The translations under genes were made by a program, and so were the position numbers. The notes beneath the pieces were generated by a model. That model was not told the origin of the DNA and searched no databases. It worked only from the letters and a program-made list of their open reading frames with translations. From Tridacna crocea (lineage: Eukaryota; Mollusca; Bivalvia; Cardiida; Cardiidae), in the NCBI GenBank assembly GCA_943736015.1, contig OX031073.1, positions 28,609,210 to 28,673,209 of the forward strand: a stretch of 64,000 nucleotides of DNA, given 5' to 3'. Of this stretch, positions 36,039 through 49,100 are shown one piece after another; the first letter of the stretch is position 1, and each line of letters starts with the position of its first letter.

Positions 36039-36263
36039 CTCTTTCCCAAATGACAAAACTTTAGACTGGTCTGAGTTGAAAGCCCTTGCTGATGTCAAAA
36101 TAAAAGTGACTGAAAATCTGAAATTTGTATTGAGAAGAGTAGAAAACATTGTGGGAAAAGGAAAAAATGCTGGTTACCATTATTTTCCCCTTTTCTCACA
36201 GTGTTTTCAAAAGGCTTCTTTCTCAGGGTCATTAAAAGTCCGGATTGTGTGTTAAAGAGTTAA
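36035..36263 (-). mobile_element. TTAA-MITE-1
   Basis: Head to tail with the previous copy; GTGTTAAAGAG-TTAA end. Confidence 0.88.
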
Positions 36264-36528
36264 AAGACATATTCAAGAATTTGAACAGCCTTCAGTGTCG
36301 GTGAAATTATGTTTTTTCTTGTCTTGTCACAGTCTGATAAAGGGTAAATACATTTTTGGACCTGCTGACTCATTTTAAGAAATGATGTGCTTGTGCACTA
36401 TCAAAGAAAAAGAAAAATGTATATTGAGACAACAATTAATATGGCATCTAAAAATTTATTTTTCACAAACACCAACTTTAATGCATAAAGGCAAAAAAAA
36501 AAAAATCTTTAACCTTAACTAAATAATC
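36264..36528. other. no feature recognised
   Basis: AT-rich spacer between MITE copies. Confidence 0.4.
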
Positions 36529-36739
36529 TTAACTCATTACCAAATGACAAAAATTTTAGACTGGTCCAAATTGAAAGCGTTTGCAGACGACAAAATTAAT
36601 GTGACTGAAAAATTGAAATTTAGTTTGGGAAGTGTAGAAAACATTGTGGGAAAAGGAGAAAATGCTGGTTACCAGCATTTTCTCCTTTTCTCACATTGTT
36701 TCAAAAGGCTTCTACTTCAGGGCCGTAAAGTATAATTTA
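36529..36739 (-). mobile_element. TTAA-MITE-1, right end shortened
   Basis: Left TTAA and full palindrome; CAATCC end missing. Confidence 0.82.
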
Positions 36740-36960
36740 ATGATGATTTATCATATAGAACAAAATAATGACTACATATACAAGATGTCCCACGTTGTCC
36801 CAGGGTAAATAGCAAGACCCGTTATTTTTGTTCTATTTCAATACATGAAGTGAGCCTGCTTCAACAATAATTCAGAATAAGCACAGCAACAAATGCACGT
36901 AGTCATGAACTTCATTTTATGAAACAAAATTTGATAGGTAAAAGGAGAACATGTTACTAT

Positions 36961-37188
36961 TTAACCCTATACCAAACGACAAAATTTCAGACTGGTCCAA
37001 ATTGAAAGCACTTGCAGACAAAAAAAATAGCTTAAGTCAAAAATCGAAATTTGTTTCCCGCAGGGAAGAGAACATTGTGGGAAAAGGAGAAAATGCTGGT
37101 CACTAGCATTTACTCCTTTTCCAACAATGTTTTCAAAAGTCTTTTTTCTAAGGGTTGTAAAAACCAGGGATTGTTTGGTAAAGGGTTA
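36961..37188 (-). mobile_element. TTAA-MITE-1, AAACAATCC subtype
   Basis: TTAA both sides. Confidence 0.9.
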
Positions 37189-37330
37189 AAAGCTAAAACA
37201 TCTGAAACATATTTTCAACAGTGAGTAAAATTCCGCACAGTGTAATCAAAGTATACAGACTAGTTATCAATTAACACTTTCTGATTTCTCATTTTGTTTG
37301 TTATTGAATGAAAGATGTATCTAGACTACC

Positions 37331-37545
37331 TTAACTCTTTACCAAACGACAAAATTTTAGACTGGTCCAAATTGAAGCATTTGCAGACGACAAAATAAAT
37401 GTGACTCAAAAATTGAAATTTGGTTAGGGAGGGGTAAAAAACATTGTGAGAAAAGGAGAAAATGCTGGCTACCAGTATTTTCTCCTTTTCCCACAATGTT
37501 TTCAAAAAGCTTTTTGTCTCAGGGTCGTTAAAAGTCGAGAGTTAA
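37331..37545 (-). mobile_element. TTAA-MITE-1
   Basis: TTAA both sides; small deletion near the CAATCC end. Confidence 0.88.
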
Positions 37546-37587
37546 TCTACAATAGATCATTTGCAAAATCCACTTGGAACAGATGAA

Positions 37588-37757
37588 ACTAGAGCTGTCA
37601 CTGAATGTGACTTCATACCCCCACCAGCGCTTTGACAGAAACGGGCAATTATAAGTATTTTGTACACAGACGGACATAAGGACAGACACATGGATAGACA
37701 GACAGACAGGCGGATTCTGGTACAGCCCCCAAAACATTTGTTTTGCGGGGATATAAA
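37588..37757 (+). mobile_element. AGAGCTGTCAC element, Helentron-like, short
   Basis: Head hairpin GTCACTGAATGTGAC; tail hairpin CCCAAAACATTTGTTTTGCG, then GGGATATAAAG. CAGACAGACAGG microsatellite inside. Confidence 0.65.
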
Positions 37758-37990
37758 GATAAAAATTAATCTTTGGGAGAAATGAAATGTAAAATTAAAA
37801 TATCAATAAGTTAAATGCATAAAGCTGTCTTAAAATCGTTGTATATGTATTTATCACATGAAATATTGCATAAATATAAGAGGAAACACACCCAAAACCC
37901 TTTTATAAGGAAAAATAAAACTTATAGATGCACTGGCTGACAATGCAAAAAGTAACACTACGCAATAACAAAATGAAATAGTAGTGTTAC

Positions 37991-38261
37991 ATATGGCCTG
38001 CAAAAAGAGACAAGGGGCATTCGGACATTTGTGTAAAGTGTTGTCTTGGATCAGCCTGCGCTGTACGCACAGGCTGATCCAAGACAGCACTTTTCGACTT
38101 CAGTAGTTTTTGCTGTACAGTAGACTTGCGCAAAACAGAAAATTACGTAAAAACAGAAAGTATTATTTTGGATTAGCCTGCCTGGACTACGCAGACTGAT
38201 CCCAGATGACACTTTACGCAAATGTCTGAGTGCACCTTTTCGCATGTTCCAGGTCATATAA
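37991..38261. mobile_element. GATCAGCCTGCGCAGG foldback MITE, copy 1
   Basis: ATATGGCCTGCA start and AGGTCATATA end, both halves with their own GGATCAGCCTG / CAGGCTGATCC hairpins. Diverged copy. Confidence 0.85.
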
Positions 38262-38640
38262 TACATCACGGAAAAAAGTTGTGACTTTAATAAATCATTG
38301 GTGACTTCATCTTCATAATTATGTGCTGACTTACATGTATCATGCATAACAGAGATGAGTTTAACCCCCTTTTACCAAAGCATGGCTCAAATATATGTTA
38401 TGTTTAGCAGTTTGAACAAATATAAACCAAAACTCCATGTAATTATTGTCACACATAAAAATGTAAAATATGTTATTAAAATGATGACAAATTTGAAACA
38501 ACCTTGGCCACAATTTTATTGCATTATACTAAAAGCATCAAACCTTGTATCAAGTTGACTTTACTTACTTTAAAAATTGTTTTCAATGCCATTTCAAGCA
38601 AAAGACCAGAAGACAGCAAAACAATGTTAAAACAATATTG
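38262..38640. other. no gene recognised
   Basis: AT-rich, several overlapping short plus-strand frames without splice or start support. Confidence 0.4.
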
Positions 38641-38697
38641 CTCCATGCAAAACATGCTCAGGGTCGTAAAAAGTTGTCATTGTGTGATAATGGGTTA
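38641..38697 (-). mobile_element. TTAA-MITE-1, CAATCC end fragment
   Basis: CAGGGTCGTAAAAAGTTGTC to GATAATGGG-TTAA. Confidence 0.7.
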
Positions 38698-38910
38698 AGC
38701 AAGAAATACCGACATCATAGTGATCAATAACATCAGCCATACTTTGTGAGAAGGGGCTTTTTGCATCTGCAAAAGTATCAACTCAGGTCAACCTACTGAC
38801 AAGCTGACACTTTTTCCTTTTAATTTTCTGCTTGTCCAAGCACCATCCTATCTCAGATTCAGTTGGTTATTGGACAAAACAAAATGGAACAAAATGGATC
38901 AATTACCACA

Positions 38911-39146
38911 TTAACTCATAACCAAACAATAATATTTTAGGCTAAGTCCAAATTGAAAAGCATTTGCAGACAACAAAGTAAAAGTGACTGAAAATTTGAT
39001 TTTTTTTTTTTTTCCCAAAGGGTAGAAAATATTGTGGGAAAAGGAGAAAATGCTGGTTACCAGCATTTTCTCCTTTTCCCACAATGTTTTCAGACGGCTT
39101 CCTTCTCAGGGTCCTTAAAAGTCAGGATTGTGTGGTAAAGAGTTAA
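38911..39146 (-). mobile_element. TTAA-MITE-1
   Basis: TTAA both sides; a poly-T expansion lies beside the palindrome. Confidence 0.88.
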
Positions 39147-39192
39147 TGGCTTGGTATCATGTATCACAGAAATGCGTTAAGACCCCATCTCT

Positions 39193-39417
39193 GTAACCCT
39201 TTACCACACAATCCCTACTTTTGAGGCCCCTGAGAAAGAAGCCTTTTGAAAACACTAGGAAAAGGAGAGAATGCTGGTAACCAGCATTTTCTCCTTTTCC
39301 TAGTGTTTTCTAACCTTCCCAGAACAAATTTCAAGATTTCAGTCACCTTTATTTTGTTGTCTGCAAATGCTTTCAATTTGAACCAGTCTAAAATTTTGTC
39401 GTGTGGTAAAAAGTTAA
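39193..39417 (+). mobile_element. TTAA-MITE-1
   Basis: Right TTAA; left target mutated to GTAA. Confidence 0.88.
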
Positions 39418-39741
39418 ATGAATGAAAATACATTCAAATGAAAGTGAGATTTCTATATCACTGGCTTGAATACACAAGTGGGTTGAATAGATTATTCAAT
39501 TCTGTGCAGTCTGATCTTGATCTATGCTGCCCTCAAAAGCACCTGGGGACTGTTTTACTGGAAAACTTGGGCAAAATTAGTGAAGAATTTTGTAAGTTTT
39601 TGCATTGCGGCCTAATTTTACATTTTTATAGCAGAATACAAATGCAAGTTTTTTTTGTAACTTTACATACAAAGATATCAATCCGAAGTAAGAACATGGG
39701 CTAAATCTTGTCAATTTTGTCAGATTTATGAAAAATTTTAC

Positions 39742-39968
39742 TCAACCCTTTACCAAACAATCCCTGTTTTTTTTTTTTACCCTGAAGAAGCAGCCTTCTG
39801 AAAACAATGTGGAAAAAGAAAATGCTGCTAACCAGCATTTCTCCTTTTCCTACAATGTTTTCTACTCCCCTGGAAACAAATTTCATTTTTTGAGATACAT
39901 TTATTTTGTCGTCTGCGAGTGCTTTCTATTTGGACCAGTCTAAAATTTTGGTGTTTGGTAAAGAATTA
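39742..39968 (+). mobile_element. TTAA-MITE-1, just 3' of DNAJC10 stop
   Basis: Right TTAA. Its ATTTATTTTGTCGTC segment places an AATAAA on the minus strand, the gene's strand, at 39900-39905. Confidence 0.85.
39900..39905 (-). terminator. possible DNAJC10 polyadenylation signal AATAAA
   Basis: First AATAAA downstream of the DDEL stop on the coding strand. It is supplied by a MITE. Confidence 0.35.
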
Positions 39969-40090
39969 AATAACAGCTCTGTTGAAGTTCTATGGCTTTG
40001 TTAAAATGGTGAAGAATGACTGTTGTCGATTAAGTAAAGGTATAATACATCAGAAAAGAAAGCAAATAAATTATGTCCGTGATCACATCA

Positions 40091-40135
40091 TCAAAGTTCA
40101 TCATCAGGCCGTGTTTTATTCTTCAGTCGTGGTTT
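40091..40135 (-). CDS. DNAJC10: DNAJC10 terminal exon with DDEL retrieval signal
   Basis: 45 coding nt including the TGA stop, phase 0 in. Encodes KPRLKNKTRPDDEL. The basic tail followed by an acidic xDEL matches the human end GKRNKDEL, and DDEL is a functional-type variant of KDEL. The acceptor is tctatttcag. A minus-strand AATAAA at 39900-39905 lies 186 bp downstream, inside a MITE, and may be the polyadenylation signal. Confidence 0.92.
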   Translation of the reverse strand, partial: KPRLKNKTRPDDEL

Positions 40136-43100
40136 CTGAAATAGAAATTTAATTTGATGTCTTTAAAACACTTTGACGTCAGATTCTGTATAGGCAAGAT
40201 TTGAACAAAGTATATCACAAATCAGAATTTAAGTTTGAGTTGGATCTACCATGCCAGCCATACACAACTCTTTGTCCAACAATTCCTGGTTTTATGACCC
40301 TGATATAGAAGCCTTTTGAAAAACATTGTAGGAAATGGACAAAATGCTGATTTCTCCTTTTCCCACAAGGTTTTCTACCCTGCTCGAAACAAGTTTCAAT
40401 CTTTGAGTTATGTTTATTTTGTCATCTGCAAGTGCTTTCCAACTGGAAAAGTAGAAAGTTTTGTCATTTGGTAAAGAGTTTAAACTTCTGGCTACCTTCA
40501 AAGCACATTCATACAAGTGTTTTATCCTAAATGAAAGATTTAATTTCATTCATTTAGCTCTATAAAGTTTAACCAATTACCAGATGACAAAATTTTAGCC
40601 ACATCCAAACATAAAGCATTTGCAGAGGACAATTTCAATGTGGCTCAAAAGCTGCAATTTTTCTATGATTGGGAAAAAAATACTGTAAGAAGAGGAGAAA
40701 AGCTTGTAACCAGCATTTTCTCTTTTTACCACAATGATTTCAAAAGGCTTTTTTCCAAAGGTCATTAAAATCAAAATAGTTGGCATGGTTAAGATGAGTT
40801 AAAGTGTGCTGGAGTAACTTAAGTTTATTTTCTATTGTGTACCAGATACATTTCCTTTTGTTAGTGTGAGAACACCAGCCACATGGTAATTAAATGACAA
40901 AGATATAACGAATTTGGAAAATGAAAAATTAATTAAATGAAAATATATAGAGTGCAACACGCGAAAAGGGTCATTCGGATATTTGCGTGAAGTGTCGTCT
41001 CGGATCAGCCTGCGCAGTCCGCGCAGGCTAATCCGAGACGGCACTTTACGACTACATAAGATTTTGTACCACAGTAGACATGCGCAAAACAGAAAATTGC
41101 ATTAGAACGGAAAGTGTCGTCTCGGATAAGGCTGCGCCTACTGCGCATGCTTATCCGAGACGACACTTTACGCAGATGTCCGAATGTCCCTTTTCGCGTG
41201 ATGCAGGCCATATACTAGTACCTACCTGTGGTATATTACTGAGAACAAAGTTAGTAATTGCATCTGAGTTTTGACTAGCTATATCCCAACCATAGTAATT
41301 CTGAAATATCATCAAAATCGGAACAGTTTAAAGAGCGACCTAAACTAGTACCCCTTTTACATGTGCAGATGCAGAAAACAAATATTCCACATTAACATGC
41401 ATAATCCACAAAAATGCCAAAGAGTTTAATTTTTTTCCCAACAACAAAATTTGAGACCGGTCCTAATTTAAAGTACATGTACTCACAGACAGCAAAATAA
41501 ATGCAAGTGAAAATTTGAAATTTGTTTCCAGCAGGGTATAAAACATTGAGAGAAAAGTAGAAAATGCTGGTTACCAGCATTTTCTCCTTTTCTCACAATT
41601 ACTTCAAAGGCTTCTATCGCAAGGTTGTAAAAACCTGGTATTGTTTTGTAAAGGGTTAAGTATTCATAATTCCCCTTGGGTAAACCACTACCACTTCCAG
41701 TGTTTCACAAACTTGAAGATGCTGGTTGTTTAAAACATTGTAGGAAACAGAGAACAATACTGGCAAATGTATTTTCACCTTTCCCGACATGTTTTCTACC
41801 CTTTGAAGAGTAATCGCATGATTTAATAGTCTCACAGAAATTGTTGTTTGCAGTTGCATTCAAAACGCACATGTCCAAAGTTTTTCTTTGGCTAATAAGG
41901 TTAAAGCAGACATTGAAAATTGGTATAATGAATATCTACAGTTCCTTGTAATAAACAGAAACACAATGACATATGAGTTCTTTGATACAAATATACCTAA
42001 GTGCATGTCAACTGACAGAGGGATAGTTCTAGCGGCTCATTGTAATGAGCCCCCTTTAAAAGTTTGTGAATTGAATTGAAACCATGCTCTGTGAAAAGGG
42101 GACTTCATGTGTCTACAAAAAGTATCGATCCAAGTTGCGAAGGCTGACCAGGGCCGAAACTTTTAGCTATTGGCCAATTTCTGTGTGTCAAAGGACCATT
42201 CTAACCCTATATCTAGTCTATCGTTGAACAGAATGGATTTTATTGGTCCATAATTATGTGTTGATTTGCTTGGTATAATAGAGATGCATTAAGCCCCCTT
42301 CTCCCAGAACATAGCTCATTTATACTGTTACACAAAAACATTAACAGGAGAGGTTTTTGGTTCATTTGATGGAGTTTTAAAATATCCTCATTATTTATTT
42401 ACCAATACTAAATAACAAGAGCGGCAAACTGTCGCAAGATACGCCCGTCTTACCCCAAGTTGTAAAGCTGGGGCATGCACCGGACAAAATTCAAGTATAA
42501 AAAAAACAAAGGGCAATAACTGAAAAATTAAGCGAGCAAGAGTTATGATTCCTGAGCACTGCACTCCCCCTTGATGAGATCTATCCACCCATGAAATTTC
42601 ATAACCCTCACTAGTATAATTTGGAGATATGCTCCGGACAAAATTCAAGTATGAAAAACAACAAAGGGCACTAACTCAAATATTAAGCAAACAAGAATTA
42701 TGATTCCTGTGCACTGCACTCCCCCTTGATGAGATCTATCAACCTATGAAATTTCATAACCCTAGCTAGTATAGTTTTGGAGATATTCACAGGACAAAAT
42801 TCAAGTATGAAAAACGACAAAAGGCACTAACTGAAAAATTAGGCAAGCAAGAGTTATGATTCCTGTGCACTGCACTGCCCCTCAGTGAGATTCATCCACC
42901 CATGAAATTTCATAACCCTAGGTAGTACAAATTTGGAGATATGCCCTAGACAAAAATCAAGTATGAAAAAAAACAAAGGGCAATAACTCAAAAATTAAGC
43001 AAGCAAGAGTTATGATTCCTGTGCACTGCACTCCCCCTTGATGAGATCTATCCACCCATGAAATTTCATAACCCTAGCTAGTACAGTTTTGGAGATATGC

Positions 43101-46100
43101 TCCGGACAAAATTAAAGTATAAAAAATGACAAAGGGCAATAACTCAAAAATTAGGCAAACAAGAGTTATGATTCCTAAGCACTGCACTCCCCCTTGATGA
43201 GATCTATCCACCAATGAAATTTCATAACCCTAGCTAGTATAATTTTGGAGATATGCTCCGGACAAAATTCAAGTATGAAAAATGACAAAGGGCAATAACT
43301 CAAAAATTAGGCAAGCAAGAGTTATGATTCCTGCGCACTGCACTCCCCCTTGATGAGATCTATCCACCCATGAAATTTCATAACCCTAGCTTGTATAGTT
43401 GTGGAGATATGCTCCGGACAAAATTCAAGTATGAAAAACAACAAAGGGCAATAACTCAAAAATTAAGCAAGCAAGAGTTATGATTCCTGTGCACTGCACT
43501 CCCCCTTGATGAGATCTGTCCACCCATGAAATTTCATAACCCTAGCTAGAATAGTTTTGGAGATATGCTCTGGACAAAGAACTGGACGCCGCCTGCCCGC
43601 CCACCCAGACGCCACGGGTGATCCCATAATACGTCCCGTCTTCAACGGGCGTATAAAAAGTAGTTGAACTACATTTTCTATTGCATATGGCATATCTATC
43701 ATTGACAATTTCCTACAAAATGAACATGGAACATACCTGGGAACGTCCGCCTGATGAGCCCGGGTAAAAGCGGACAGATGGATATGAATGTACCCCAGCT
43801 TGTTGACAGAGATTTCTCTCTTGTGTACAGTCAACTTTACCTGCTTTTGCAGAGCCTTCCAAATCCTGAACAAGATGAGGTAAAGAAGCTTTGATAACCA
43901 TGAGAGCCATTAACCCTTTTAGCATATTCCGTGCAGTCTGATCTCTGATCTACAATTATGTCTTTTCCTGATATTCTAAGAAGCAGCTCTGAGATAAAAC
44001 ATCAATTTCATTTTCATCATATATCCTCCCTTGTTTGCAGTTTAATTATAACCACTACAAAATTGCTATCTTGTACATGTTTGATATGACGTTGCATAAT
44101 ATCAATTTTGACATCATGTTCGCATGTATTTCATGGAACTGAATGGGTTTTTTGGATAGTATAGCAGGTGCATCTATAGATGGTTTTGCATATTCTGATC
44201 TTCAATTTATGTAATATTGTAATGCAATAAAAAGAATCTGACATTCATTAGCATTTGAGATAAAAATTGTCCAAATTAATCCATAAAGCCTTTGCAGATG
44301 ACTGCCCATTGTGTTTCCTTACAGAAAGCCAATACGCATTGTGTGTAAAGGAATTACAACCCTTTACCACACAATCCCTGATTTTTGCGACCCTATGCTA
44401 GAGGCCTTTTGAAAACATTGTGGGAAAAGGAGAAAATGCTGGTTTCCAGCATTTTCTCCTTTTCCAACAATGTTTTCTACCCTGCTGGAAACAAATTTCA
44501 ATTTTTGCTTTACGTCTATTTTGTCATTTGCAAGTGCTTTCAAGTCTGAAATTTTGTCGTTTGGTAAAGGGTTAACACTGCTTATTCATATTTTATCCTT
44601 TTTCAACAACATTCTCTTTCTCAAAAGTCTGCATATTTACCGTGAATGTGACTTCAAAGTGATTAGTACAGGGCTAACCAATAGCAAAGCCAAGACATTA
44701 TGGATGTCAGAACGTTCTTAATTCACTACTGGATGATTCAATGTGCCCTACAGGAATGTGATAAAGATATGCAGCTCTCTTGCAACTATTATGTCCATAA
44801 AAACTAAGGCTTGAAGTAATTTTACCAAGTATATACATAAACTTTCAAATTAAAGTACAGGAATAACCAATCGCTATGCCAAGACATTATGGATGTCAGA
44901 ACAATAATCTAAATTCACAACAAGTCAGGGTTGTGTGGTAAATTCAATGTTCCCTACAAGAATGGCAAGAATCCTGCTATAAAGATATGCAGGTCTCTTG
45001 CAATTATGTCAATCAAAACTCAGTTTCTCAGTAGAATCGAGACAGGTTAGTGTAACTTGTCAGAACTTGTTTCTCAATTGATTTAAAATAAATATGTTCA
45101 AACTAAAACTCAGTTTTGAAGTGATTTTACCAAGTATACATACATGAACTTTCAAATTAGAGAAAAAACACAAACTTACATTGGCTACTTTTTCAAATTC
45201 TGGTTTAAAAACTTGACAATGACCACACCATGGTGCATAAAAGTCTACAATCCATGGCTCTTCACTTTTTGCTACCTCCTTTGAAAACTTGTTCCAAGTT
45301 AACTGCTCCACTTTGGATGGTAAAAAGTCGAAAGCCCAGGCTCGAAGAGATTCAGCATCTCTGTGCCATCCATTATAAATACTGTAATTTTATAGCAAAA
45401 AAATAATCAATATACTGTAATAGCAACATGATCATTATTAACAAGCCCTGTTGAACCTCAACTCATATGATGGATGAAATTTACGTATTCAGAATATCTA
45501 CACAAGTAAGGAGGCCATGCATGACTAACACATTCTGATATTGATTCACATACACTGTCTAATACATTAGTGAAAGGCAGTCTTAAGTTTAACTCTTTAC
45601 AACACAATTCTTACTTTTAACAACCCCAAGAAAGTCTTTGAAATTGCTTTCAATTTGGACTAGTCTTAAATTTGTCGTTTGATAAAGAGTTAACCCATTA
45701 TCACACAATCCCCACTTTCATCAATCCAGAGAATGAAGAAGTTTTTAGAGAAAACATTGTGAAAAATGAGAAATGTTAGAAACCAGCATTTTCTCCTTTT
45801 TCCACAATGTTTTCCACCCTTCACAAAACAAATTTCAAATTTTCAGTCTCTTTAATTTGTCATTTGAAAATGCTTTCGATTTGAACAAACCTAAAAGTTT
45901 GTTGTTTGGTAATGAGTCACCAGATTGAGTCACTGAGCCCTAAAGAACCCCCTGACATAAAGCTAAGAACCATACTTCATCACATGAAACCAGCTGGATA
46001 TTTGTTTTTGTTATAAAATGTAAACACGAAAATATGATAGACAAAAAGATGAACAGACAGAAAACTGTAGTACTACCATTAAGATAACAAAATTATTAAA

Positions 46101-49100
46101 CTAAACTGGAGAGACATATTTGTGACCTGTCACACAAAAAGAGACTATCTGGAAATTCCGCGCATCAATTAGATGAAAACAGATCAACGATAGTGATGGT
46201 CAGTTTAAGTCAAAAGTGACTGTATAACAAGGTAGAATGACCACTTTCCATACAGAAATCGTGTAAAAGCGAAAAGTGTCGACCCTTGTCAGACTGCGCA
46301 ATTCACACAGTCTAACCAGGATCAATTCTTTTTTTGCAGTTCTCAGACGGTCCGTTTTTATGTGACAGGTCACAATTACCAACTTACTGGTAAGAACCAC
46401 CTCTAGCATGTGGTGGGTAGAGTCGCAAATTGGGATAGGAGCTGACACTCTGCTGTTGACATAGGCTGGAATGTTCCACACAATCTACCATCCCAACATA
46501 AATATTCTTCGTACCTTTTAATTTCTGTAAGAAATTTTTTTATTACATCTTCCAGGAAAGGCAGAACCACATAAGACTTCACAAAACATACCCATGTTTA
46601 ACTTTTACAATCCTGACTTTAGGAAACAATGCTGACTAAGGTAGCCTACTTGTCAAGAAACATCCGATATATGCATTGGCTGCATTAATACCAATGAAAT
46701 GCTGTTAATAATCTTGATTCCTTTCAATCAACTGTAATTAAAATGCTTATTAAACCCTAGATTACTTTCAATATAATTATCCTTGAAATCTCAACTGGCC
46801 TAAAATTTAGCCTTTTCATGAGAGGGAAGTGGGATACAAGTTTCAATGTATAAACAGAAAATAGACTCGCCTTAGCAAGCCTCCTCCATTCCGGGGCCAG
46901 CTGGTTGCAAGGGCCACACCAGGGAGCAAAAAAATCAACCATCCATATTTCTTCATCCTTTTTCTGTAGAACATTGCGACGGAAGGAAGTGTAATCTAAA
47001 TTCACCACTGGTGGATTCAATGTGTCCTACAAGAAAGAAAAGAATTCTATGATAAAGATATGCTTCTCTCTTGTAATTATCTTGTCGATATTATACTGTG
47101 AATTAAACGATATTTGCATATAACCTCTATATGACCTTGGCAGGCTGACCTTCCCCTTTATTATACAACAAAATTGTTGATCAGTACAAATTCAAAGCAT
47201 TTTGCATTATTCGTTGTAGCTTAAAAGATCAAAAACTCAATGTAGCTTAAACTAAAGCTATCACTAAATGTGATTATACCCCCACCAGCTCTTGTCACAA
47301 AAACAGTTCTTTGTCACAGAATGCAGAATGGTTTAGTACAAAAGTAAGAGTTGAAAAAAGTTCAAGGGGAAATAATTCCACAAATCGCAGCAGGGTCACG
47401 GAAATTTCACATGCACAACTTCATATATATAGGAAAACTGTGTAAATTTGAGTTCAGTGCCTTAAAAGCTGTTGGAGTATTTCGCTGGACAGATGGACCG
47501 ACAGACAGCCATGACAGACAGCAATGATGAGTCCCGTATAACCTGCCCAACCACTTCATGGGTTATGAAAAAATCTGTCCTTTAAATGTAGAAACATTGT
47601 GGGTAAAAGAGAAAATGGTGGTTAGGGATATTATTATCCCTTTATCACATTGAAATCTTTTAGACATTTAGACAAGTCCACATTCAAAGCAATTTAACCC
47701 TTTCCCAAACAATCCCTGGTTTTTCTGGAATAGTAGCCTTTTGAAAACATTGTGGGAAAAGGAGAAAATGCTGGTAACCAGCATTTTCTCCTTTTCCCAC
47801 AATGTTTTCTACCCTATCATAGACAGAAATCATCTTTTCAGCAAGAGTAAAATTGTCGTCTGGAAATGCTTTCAATTTGGTCTAGTCCAAAAGTTTGTCG
47901 TTTGGGATAGGATTAAGACAACATATCATACGTTGCCCAATTGATGAAACTATCTATGTATGATAAACAGTTGAGGACAGTTATTGAAAATTGGATCCGG
48001 GGCTCTGATATAACTCACCTCTATAAACTCTATGATGGCATGCTGATCATGATATCCACTGAATTTGTGAGGTTTGGACTGGTTGTAGAGTATTGATGTT
48101 GGATAGGAATTGATGTTCAACTGAAAGTAAACAAGAGCAAGTTTATCTGAATCTAAACTGTCTGCAAAAGAAACTCAATTGCTTTTTTGGTGTCATATTT
48201 CTTCAGGTAAAGTGAATACTTCAGAAAATTACAACTATTGAGGTAGATGGATCTGATAATGTTATACACAGATTTATACATTATTTCAGTAATAACATAC
48301 CTGTGGCTTGTTTATGTGTTTCATGGGTATTGCTTTCACAAGATAAAACTGTCATTATCAGTTTATATCATTGTTTGTTTTTAAGGAATACAGGTTTAAA
48401 ATCATATGTACCATGACAAGAAATTGTACTGAAAACGGGCATGATTTGTACACATGTGTACATCTAGGGTGCATTCATTTAGCCATTGGGCTATTTAAGA
48501 AATAGGCTAATCTTCCTACTATCATGGTTTATCATTCAATAAACCACAAATAAAGAGTTGTGAGGTACAATGAATAATCCATGAGGGTGATAGCCCGATT
48601 GGTTTACTTATTGCATCTCACAACTCACAACATGGTTAATTAAATAATAACCCATGATAGAAAGAACATTGTTTCAATTATAAAACATAACCAACTCTTA
48701 ATCAAAGGAAAACAAGTTCATACATAGAGTAAAAACTCGAATGAAGATTATATATTCCATTGAATAACCTACTTACTTACTTTATACAGAATGACATCAC
48801 TTTACATGGAATAATGTAGATTTTACCACGCTTTCATTGCATCGTGTTTATAGAGCCAAATTCATGTGTTATGTTTGCGATAAGAAAATAATCTTCTTTC
48901 TATCAAGGTTTGTTGTTCAATAAACCACAGTCGTAAGTTATGAGGCAAAATAAATAATCCAAGAGGGCAAAAAACCAGAGTGGTTTATTCATTGCCCTTC
49001 ATAACTTACAATGTGCTTTAGTGGTCGATAAACCACAACAATAGAAAGATTTTTTTTATTCTAACATGACCAACTCCTTATCGAAAGAAAATAATGAATG

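Noticed and set aside
41888-42079. 63-codon plus-strand ORF starting MANKVKADIENWYNEYLQFL
   Set aside because: Antisense inside a DNAJC10 intron, overlaps a worn MITE end, and no family recognised. Not enough to call a gene.
42414-43658. CRISPR-like regular array (~156 bp period)
   Set aside because: No alternating short repeat and unique spacer; the units are uniform and the host is a eukaryote. It is the tandem core of a pearl-like element.
43478-43873. 131-codon minus-strand ORF overlapping the DNAJC10 exon at 43737-43865
   Set aside because: It is in the wrong frame over the exon and runs into the pearl-like element. The exon's true frame is set by homology (AGKVDC..HSYPSVRF).
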